Shown here piece by piece: positions 1 to 4,470 of a stretch of 14,226 bases of DNA. A model generated the notes under the pieces. It saw only the letters and a program-made list of their open reading frames with translations. It was not told where the DNA came from and did not search any database. The first letter of the stretch is position 1; every line of letters starts with the position of its first letter. Made by a program: the position numbers and the translations under genes. The DNA comes from HGM04593 sp045636545 (GTDB lineage: Bacteria; Bacteroidota; Bacteroidia; Bacteroidales; Bacteroidaceae). The DNA lies in contig JAZTXR010000067.1 in NCBI GenBank assembly GCA_045636545.1, positions 1 through 14,226 of the forward strand, read 5' to 3'.

Positions 1-171
1 GTTTTTAATCTCATTAGTTCCATCGTTTGGCTTATTGGGGATTGTTGCCCAATATGCTCTCATACCATCGCTGATGGCTTGCTTGTGGTTGTCTGTCAAA
101 CCACGCCCTTTGAGGGCTTGACTGATACGCTGTTTGGTATCTGCATTTAATTCTCTAAATTGTCTTTTCAT
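1..171 (-). CDS. NUMOD3-like small DNA-associated protein, 5' part only
   Basis: A reading frame opens with ATG at 171 on the minus strand and stays open to the left edge (57 codons seen), so the gene is cut by the window. The protein starts MKRQFRELNADTKQRISQAL. It has two similar helical stretches, KQRISQALKGRGLT (residues 14-27) and HKQAISDGMRAYW (29-41). That pattern of paired I-S-x-x-L/M with K-G between recalls the NUMOD3 motif, a small DNA-binding helix found in homing endonucleases and in short phage or mobile-element proteins. I see the pattern only; the family call is tentative. No catalytic domain is visible in the part present. The next gene to the right is on the other strand and separated by about 400 bases, so this gene is transcribed leftward alone or with genes outside the window. 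The start is chosen because no earlier in-frame ATG with a plausible continuation is seen. Confidence 0.55.
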   Translation of the reverse strand, partial: MKRQFRELNADTKQRISQALKGRGLTDNHKQAISDGMRAYWATIPNKPNDGTNEIKN

Positions 172-217
172 AGATATATCACTTTTATTATAAATATTTG
201 ATTGATATAAATACAAC

Positions 218-246
218 GATTGCCATCGGCGCAGCCGGTGGCAATC
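218..246. other. 13-bp inverted repeat with 3-base loop
   Basis: The arms 218-230 and 234-246 pair over 13 positions with one G-T wobble around the loop GCA. It is GC-rich within AT-rich DNA. It lies between the divergent starts of the small minus-strand gene and the plus-strand cassette promoter. No T-run follows at once on either strand, so it is a poor intrinsic terminator. It could be an operator, a leader hairpin of the minus-strand gene, or a recombination-related hairpin. Confidence 0.6.
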
Positions 247-295
247 ATATAATGAACTTAAATTGTTTTTTTTTATGTCAATAAGATGTAAATAA

Positions 296-325
296 TTTGT
301 GTTAAAAAAAATCTTTATATATTTG
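296..325 (+). promoter_or_regulatory. Bacteroides-type promoter of the left-hand cassette
   Basis: TTTG at 296-299 is followed after 18 bases by TATATTTG at 318-325. This fits the Bacteroidetes primary sigma factor pattern (TTTG, about 19-21 bases, TAnnTTTG) apart from a spacer one base short. Transcription would begin near 332 and run through the folded segment 360-556 into the lipoprotein gene, giving an untranslated leader of roughly 240 bases. Confidence 0.55.
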
Positions 326-359
326 CAATGTCCTAATGGTTTTGGGACGTACATGTTAA

Positions 360-556
360 GGTGTTATTGAAATTATCTTCAATATTCAAACTTCGCAAAT
401 TTGAAAAAGGCATGAAGATGATAACAGTAGCACCACATCGGTTGTTATATCTATATTCTTTTATGGATTAGCATATAATGGTGTGGGCTATTGTTTTATC
501 TATGCCAAGGGTAGTGCGAAGACCCGAATATTGGATAAAACATATTTAGCTCACAC
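360..556 (+). other. Folded intergenic/leader element with two long stem-loops
   Basis: Two elaborate hairpins can be drawn by hand. The first combines GGTG 360-363 with CACC 431-434, TTAT 364-367 with ATAA 421-424, ATCTTCA 375-381 with TGAAGAT 413-419, and TTCAAA 385-390 with TTTGAA 400-405. The second combines 481-490 with 547-556 (10 pairs including one G-T), GTTTTATC 493-500 with GATAAAAC 534-541, and GGGT 509-512 with ACCC 522-525. The second hairpin ends 17 bases before the ATG of the lipoprotein gene and is followed by TTTTATATTATTT. No convincing open reading frame lies inside. It may be a structured 5' leader RNA, or a recombination site that acts as folded single-stranded DNA between gene cassettes. 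I did not recognise it as a named RNA family. Confidence 0.5.
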
Positions 557-573
557 TTTTATATTATTTAGCT

Positions 574-1460
574 ATGAGAAGAATTTGGTTATTTTTACTT
601 TTTTCACATCTCTTTTTTGTGTGTTCATGTTCAGAGTATAAAACTTTTGAAAATTACTTGATTAAATTATATTACCCTGTTGATTTTAGAGAAGCTGTAA
701 TAGAAAACGCTCCTCATATGTTGGTTAAACTTGAAAGTGAAGAAACTTTTTTTCAATTAGTTATTGGGATTATAACATAGAAAAAGGCGTTGATGCATGG
801 AGTAATTTAATTTATGAACAATTTAAAAACGGTTTACCTGGAACTGATTGTATTTTTTCTGAAAAAGTGATTTTAAATACTAAAAATGAAAAGCTACGAG
901 CTATTAAACTACTTGCAAATATACAAAATGCTAGTTCTAAAGTTGGAAGTATTGCTTATCTTTTCGTAAAAAATGGAGATTTATATTTAGCAACATACAT
1001 ACAATCGACAATTGTAACACAAAACTCAACTTGTGCTAATGTTGATAAATTGTTACAAGGGTTAGTGCTAAAGAGCGAAGTCGATGTAAATAATTCAGGT
1101 AACTTTGATATGAGCATCGAAGAATTTGAAGATTATATGCTCAATCTCTATAAGAAAACAAACCAAACTCTTCCAATGAAAATAGATGAAGTTACCACAC
1201 TGTTTAATATCACAAGTGTAGGGAAGACCATAATATTCAAATATCGAGTAGAAACTTATATGTCTAGTTACATGAATGATGAATGGGAAAACAATTTTAA
1301 AGAAAAAACGATATTGAATATATTATCATCTGTTCCTGATGCGGACATTGTAGCATCATATATTGCAAAATCATCATTACGAATGGTTTATACATTTTTC
1401 GATGATGAAGACAATCTAATAAGAACTATTAAAATAACTTCTAAAGATTTTAAATTATGA
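574..1460 (+). pseudogene. Lipoprotein gene interrupted by a one-base frameshift
   Basis: The gene starts at ATG 574 with a lipoprotein signal (MRRIWLFLLFSHLFFVCSC; lipid-anchor Cys at residue 19). The frame is lost at the T7 run 747-753 and stops at 780. Restoring one T joins it to the downstream frame, which is open from there to the stop at 1460, giving one protein of about 295 residues. Across the junction the product would read EETFF-SISYWDYNIEKG. The frame that continues has no ATG near its beginning, and the first usable internal start (GTG at 867) follows protein-like sequence in the same frame, so these are two halves of one gene. The body is charged, with many Asn, Lys and Glu, and no family was recognised. 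The stop overlaps the next gene by four bases. The shift may be a true mutation, reversible slippage in the T-run (phase variation), or a sequencing error. The strong AT bias unlike the core genes suggests horizontal acquisition. An immunity-type lipoprotein is one possibility. Confidence 0.75.
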
Positions 1461-1858
1461 AAAAATTTTTGTACTACTTAATCCTTGTTTTGGTTTTTCT
1501 ATTAATTTGGTTGTTGTTTTGTTTTATATTAGCTATGTTCTTTAAGAGAACGCCTAGTGGCATCTTAATGTTTTTAATGGTTGGTGCAATTTGGAGTGTT
1601 TTCAAGTATCTGCGTCCTATTATTAAAGATATAATGCATATAGATGAACATTGTGCCGATAGCGATGATGATAAAAATGAACATATTGATGAAAACTCAA
1701 AAATTGAGATTGGTGATATTGTGATGGAAATAAAAACTCAAAAGGAGTTTAGGGTAAAACAGCTTGTTGGTGAAAATGAATTTGAGTGTATGGAGAGATA
1801 CGGAGCAGTTTATTCAATCCTTAAAAAAGATGAAATAAAACTGCTCTGTAAAAAATGA
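1457..1858 (+). CDS. Small membrane protein with two TM segments and soluble tail
   Basis: This encodes 133 residues. Its ATG overlaps the TGA of the preceding lipoprotein gene (ATGA at 1457-1460), so translation of the two was probably coupled. Residues 4-29 are a strongly hydrophobic segment and 35-52 a second one. A very acidic linker (about 60-83, including DSDDDK) leads to a small soluble domain at 84-131 beginning EIGDIVMEIKTQKEFRV. That tail, with GD-[VI]-V followed by short beta-like stretches, faintly recalls small SH3-like barrels such as the DUF2158/YodC type; this is only an impression. With two TM segments the N-terminus and the C-terminal domain should sit on the same side of the membrane. 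Base composition matches the broken lipoprotein gene rather than the core, and the pair looks like one acquired module. If the lipoprotein is not expressed because of the frameshift, this protein may lose its partner or its translational coupling. Confidence 0.75.
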   Translation: MKKFLYYLILVLVFLLIWLLFCFILAMFFKRTPSGILMFLMVGAIWSVFKYLRPIIKDIMHIDEHCADSDDDKNEHIDENSKIEIGDIVMEIKTQKEFRVKQLVGENEFECMERYGAVYSILKKDEIKLLCKK

Positions 1859-1975
1859 ATTATTATTGATTTATATGACAATTTGTTGATTTTTAATTTG
1901 GTAATGATTATTGTATATTTGAATTTGTTTTATAATTATCCAAATATATAAGTAATATGGAAGCAAGAGTATTGT

Positions 1976-2185
1976 TTATTCCCCCTGCTTCTTGCGCCCC
2001 CTAGTTGTGGGTTTAACATAGAGTGTACCTTTTCTTATGGTACACTTTTTGTTTTTATATATGGGTTCATCACTCTCTCCCAACTTGCTGAAATAGTTGT
2101 TTAATGCCGATAGGGAAAAGCCAATCTCCTCTCGCGTGTGATGAAAATTGACAACACTCGTTTTTTGCAACCCACGCGGCACCAC
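1976..2185 (-). CDS. Possible remnant open reading frame, unrecognised
   Basis: An open frame of 69 codons starts at ATG 2185 and ends at the stop at 1976 on the minus strand. Residues about 18-65 look protein-like: a mixed, possibly helical stretch (EEIGFSLSALNNYFSKLGE) and then a basic end (RGRKK near the C-terminus). The first residues fall in the repeat unit at 2146-2230, so the ATG is probably not native and the frame may be the tail of a truncated mobile-element gene. Against it being a gene, a plus-strand terminator hairpin (2022-2051) lies inside. No family was recognised. Confidence 0.25.
   Translation of the reverse strand: MVPRGLQKTSVVNFHHTREEIGFSLSALNNYFSKLGESDEPIYKNKKCTIRKGTLYVKPTTRGRKKQGE
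2022..2051 (+). terminator. Intrinsic terminator after the left-hand cassette
   Basis: The arms AGTGTACC (2022-2029) and GGTACACT (2039-2046) pair perfectly over 8 bp around a 9-base loop and run into TTTTT-G-TTTTT (2046-2056). This is a good plus-strand terminator, placed about 165 bases after the stop of the small membrane-protein gene with no other plus-strand gene between. The 1859-2021 stretch is AT-rich and shows only a 15-codon open frame from ATG 1958, which I do not regard as a gene. Confidence 0.7.
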
Positions 2186-2326
2186 TGGCGCGGTGTTTCG
2201 CGTGACCTTTTGCTACTCGCATTGTCGATTATATCTTTTAAATTGACAACGCCGCCTTATCGCAGCCCAAACGGTACGATCTTCGCCCATCCTTCGTTTG
2301 ACCAACCGCTGTCGGCATTGTCGATT
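2146..2326. repeat. Two tandem ~86-bp units with identical inverted ends
   Basis: Unit 1 is 2146-2230 and unit 2 is 2241-2326. Both begin AATTGACAAC and end GCATTGTCGATT; the two ends are inverted relative to each other with a T-G wobble and a C-A mismatch at the same places in each unit. Between the ends the units are clearly related but diverged; for example TTCG followed by TGACC occurs in the right half of both. Unit 1 also has an internal hairpin (CACGCG 2173-2178 with CGCGTG 2199-2204, CACC 2180-2183 with GGTG 2192-2195), and unit 2 can pair CAAACG with CGTTTG. The units are separated by 10 AT-rich bases. They sit just downstream of the tRNA-Leu 3' end. They may be recombinase-binding or small non-autonomous elements; I do not recognise a named family. 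Confidence 0.6.
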
Positions 2327-2372
2327 CTCAAAACAGGAAAGAGGAATTCCCTGTTTTGAGAATTCCTCTTTC
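2324..2372 (-). terminator. Interleaved inverted repeats, probable terminator region after tRNA-Leu
   Basis: Two inverted repeats overlap: 2324-2337 with 2350-2363 (14 bp), and 2337-2349 with 2360-2372 (13 bp, containing GAATTC). They cannot both form completely as simple hairpins. Read on the minus strand, the 13-bp hairpin forms first, 9 bases after the tRNA 3' end, and is followed by CTGTTTTGAG, a weak U-tract. It could end transcripts of the tRNA and of the parC operon. The alternating arm order would also allow a pseudoknot or a terminator/antiterminator switch. Confidence 0.5.
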
Positions 2373-2381
2373 ATCCAATCG

Positions 2382-2463
2382 TGCGCGTGATAGGACTCGA
2401 ACCTACACGTCGCAAAACACCAGATCCTAAGTCTGGCGCGTCTACCAATTTCGCCACACGCGC
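2382..2463 (-). tRNA. tRNA-Leu (anticodon UAG)
   Basis: The minus strand folds into a class II tRNA of 82 bases: a 7-bp acceptor stem GCGCGTG/CACGCGC, D-arm GCGAAATTGGTAGACGC, anticodon stem CCAGA/TCTGG with loop CTTAGGA (anticodon TAG), a long 13-base variable region typical of leucine tRNAs, and T-arm GTAGG-TTCGAGT-CCTAT. The discriminator base is A. The 3' CCA is not encoded (the genome continues ACG after the stem), so it is added post-transcriptionally. The 3' end faces the AT-rich accessory DNA, the usual arrangement for integration next to a tRNA. Confidence 0.95.
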
Positions 2464-2485
2464 GACTGTTTTGCTTTTGCGAGTG

Positions 2486-2516
2486 CAAAGGTATGGCAAA
2501 AAACCGAGAAAATCAA
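2486..2516 (-). promoter_or_regulatory. Promoter of tRNA-Leu
   Basis: On the minus strand TACCTTTG (2493 to 2486) matches the TAnnTTTG -7 box, and TTGA (2516 to 2513) lies 19 bases upstream as a -33 element. Transcription would start near 2479, about 16 bases before the tRNA. The -33 element overlaps the stop codon of the S41 protease gene. Confidence 0.6.
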
Positions 2517-3550
2517 CCCTCTTGCTCCTCTTTTTTGCTGTAATATTCAAAAATGAGGGCTTTTGCGGTTTCAATTATTGTATCACGTCCTTTTTGCCAA
2601 TCCTCGCTTGTGATGTCTACCTTTATATGCGGCTCAATGCCGAACTCGGTGTGTCTGTAGTTGACATCCAGTGTGGGGCAGGCCGACAGGCGCACTCTCC
2701 ATCCGTTGGGCAGGGTGCTGTTGAGCGGCATTCCGCTGCCGCCGCCGGTGTTGTCACCCATAATGGCTACGTGGGGCAAGTCGCGCATCATCAATACAAA
2801 ATGGTTGGCAGCGCTGTACACGCTTCTGTTGGTGAGTACCACCACAGGGCGCAGCCAGCGCGACCCTTCGCTCGGCTCAAGGTAGAGCGGTTCGGGGGCT
2901 GAAAAGTCATTATGCCCCTTGCCTGTCTTGTGCTGCATGTAGCCGTAGTGCAGTTTCTCTTTTATGAATATGGATGCCAACTTCTCGGCCGATGTTATCA
3001 TTCCTCCGCCATTGCCTCGTATGTCAAGGATTATGGCTTTGCAGTCCCTCATGTTGTAGAGCATGAGCGTGAGGTTATTGGTGCCGAAGCTGCCCGAGAA
3101 ACTCTCCACGTAGACATATCCGATGCTGTCGGGCAATGTGGTGTATTTTATGCCGTTGGTCTGCCTGAAATCCGTGCCAAGATAGTTCCGTTGTATCGAG
3201 TCGCTGAAGTTCATGGGATACTGCAGGTGCCAGTCCCGATAGTAACTTGTGCCGAACATCGAGGTGAGGTTCACGTGTCCGTCGCGCAGTTCGCCGAGCA
3301 TGCTGCCCATCAGGTCAAAGAGCTTCAGCTCGTCGCGGCAGGTGTCTGCAATGGGTTTGTATTTCTCATGGACGGCGTTCCAATCGAGCCCAAACTCCTT
3401 CTCGGCTTGGGCAAAGAAGCAGTAGCGTTCGTCAATCAGCTGCCACAGTGCCTCGAAGTTCTCGTTCCCGTTGCCCTCGAACTCCTCCTCGCCAATGCAG
3501 CCTGTGAGCAGTAGCAAGGGAATAATGTATGTAAGTATCTTCTTGAACAT
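2513..3550 (-). CDS. S41 family (C-terminal processing/tricorn-like) protease lipoprotein
   Basis: The protein has 345 residues. It is a serine protease of family S41, which cleaves from or near C-terminal tails. Residues 1-17 are a lipoprotein signal, with lipid-anchor Cys18 in LLTGC. GEEEF follows, an acidic stretch of the kind that sends Bacteroidetes lipoproteins to the cell surface. Residues 31-85 are the helical S41 N-terminal region. Family motifs follow: LRDGHVNL (88-95), DIRGNGGG (176-183), SVYSAANHF with the probable nucleophile Ser246, GDNTGGG (265-271) and GIEPHIKVD (304-312). No PDZ domain is evident. The frame extends upstream to 3751, but that extension is His/Arg-rich, lies over the preceding gene and would bury the signal peptide, so ATG 3550 is chosen. 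It starts 5 bases after the stop of the upstream gene and is the last gene of the parC operon. The substrate is unknown. Confidence 0.9.
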   Translation of the reverse strand: MFKKILTYIIPLLLLTGCIGEEEFEGNGNENFEALWQLIDERYCFFAQAEKEFGLDWNAVHEKYKPIADTCRDELKLFDLMGSMLGELRDGHVNLTSMFGTSYYRDWHLQYPMNFSDSIQRNYLGTDFRQTNGIKYTTLPDSIGYVYVESFSGSFGTNNLTLMLYNMRDCKAIILDIRGNGGGMITSAEKLASIFIKEKLHYGYMQHKTGKGHNDFSAPEPLYLEPSEGSRWLRPVVVLTNRSVYSAANHFVLMMRDLPHVAIMGDNTGGGSGMPLNSTLPNGWRVRLSACPTLDVNYRHTEFGIEPHIKVDITSEDWQKGRDTIIETAKALIFEYYSKKEEQEG

Positions 3551-3555
3551 AGTTG

Positions 3556-4470
3556 TCAGTATGGCGAGTAGTCGTTCAGCCTGTTGTTTCTCTTTATCTT
3601 GAATATGGTTCTTGTGAAGCCGAACGAGAATGTATTGCGGTATATGTGGCAATTTATGTCGTTTATGCGGCTCTGGTAGATGTCGGCCACGTATGCTATG
3701 CGCAGGGTGGTGGCTTTTATGGGGATGTCGAGCGAGAGCATGTGTCGCCACGAGGGGTTGTTGCCGGGGTGTGTGAAGGCTATTATGCCTTTAGCATGTC
3801 CCAGCCCGAAGATTTCATAGTAGCTCTGCCCGAACTCCGGTGCGAACATGATGCCCGCAAGCGGAATATCCACCTGGTAGCGCGCTATCCACTCACTGCG
3901 GCGCACCGGGAAACGGTATATCGCCATGCCGCTTGCGGCAAGTGCTGTGCGCAGTTTGGCGGCCACCGGGTTGTTGCCGTTCGACAGGCTGTAGAGCGCG
4001 CCGCCCTCAAGCTGAATCTGTGCTCCGGCAAGCAATGTGAGTCCTTTTGCAACCTCAAAGGGGTGAAATCCGCTCCAGCTTTGGCTTGCAAGGGCTGTTA
4101 CCTGCAGGTTACTGCGCTGTATGGCATAGCCTGCAGTGGCGTTGAACAGCCTCTGGTACTTCCATTTGTAGTTGCCGGTGCGTGCATTGCGGAACACCTC
4201 GTGTGCGTAGTTCAGTCCCAACCCCTTGTGGCTGTAGTTGCTCAGGTATGTATCGAGGTTGTCGAGCAGTGTAACGCCGAACAGTGAACAGCTCACCACA
4301 ATGCGTTCGGGTCTTATTGTGTCCGTTACAATATGTTTGGCAATACCCCCATCGCCGCAAGAGGCTTGTCCGCCTGGAACAGAGGGGCAATAATAGAAAC
4401 CAAAAGCCCTTGACATTGCCGGCAGAGCCAGCAATGCAAGGGCTGTGGTTATGATGCGTGTGATTCTCAT
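3556..4470 (-). CDS. Exported beta-rich protein, probably outer membrane
   Basis: The protein has 304 residues. Its N-terminal signal peptide is MRITRIITTALALLALPAMSRA, with likely cleavage after Ala22. The rest is dominated by short alternating beta-like strands with aromatic ends (for example WKYQRLFNATAGYAI and TLRIAYVADIYQSRIND), consistent with an outer-membrane beta-barrel or a barrel-like periplasmic protein. It may belong to the DUF3316-type Bacteroidetes proteins, a memory-based guess I hold weakly. The last residue is Tyr, an aromatic end seen in many barrels. Its ATG overlaps the parC stop codon (ATGA, 4467-4470), and the protease gene follows after 5 bases, so it is translated as the middle gene of a three-gene operon. 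Function is unknown. The pairing with a surface protease suggests an envelope role for the last two genes. Confidence 0.8.
   Translation of the reverse strand: MRITRIITTALALLALPAMSRAFGFYYCPSVPGGQASCGDGGIAKHIVTDTIRPERIVVSCSLFGVTLLDNLDTYLSNYSHKGLGLNYAHEVFRNARTGNYKWKYQRLFNATAGYAIQRSNLQVTALASQSWSGFHPFEVAKGLTLLAGAQIQLEGGALYSLSNGNNPVAAKLRTALAASGMAIYRFPVRRSEWIARYQVDIPLAGIMFAPEFGQSYYEIFGLGHAKGIIAFTHPGNNPSWRHMLSLDIPIKATTLRIAYVADIYQSRINDINCHIYRNTFSFGFTRTIFKIKRNNRLNDYSPY

Noticed and set aside
867..1460. A separate gene starting at GTG 867
   Set aside because: The same frame is open and protein-like from about 747, directly joining the lipoprotein N-terminus across a T-run, so it is the second half of a frameshifted gene.
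1958..2005. A 15-codon open frame before the terminator as a leader peptide
   Set aside because: It has no run of regulatory codons, no clear promoter at the right spacing and no gene following on the plus strand that it could attenuate.
2146..2326. Integron attC sites or a CRISPR array
   Set aside because: The unit ends do not fit the RYYYAAC/GTTRRRY attC core sites, and two diverged units of 86 bp with no identical repeat of 25-40 bases do not make a CRISPR array.
3551..3751. Upstream in-frame extension of the S41 protease by 67 residues
   Set aside because: It is His/Arg-rich, overlaps the coding sequence of the preceding gene on the same strand, and would bury a clear lipoprotein signal that begins at 3550.
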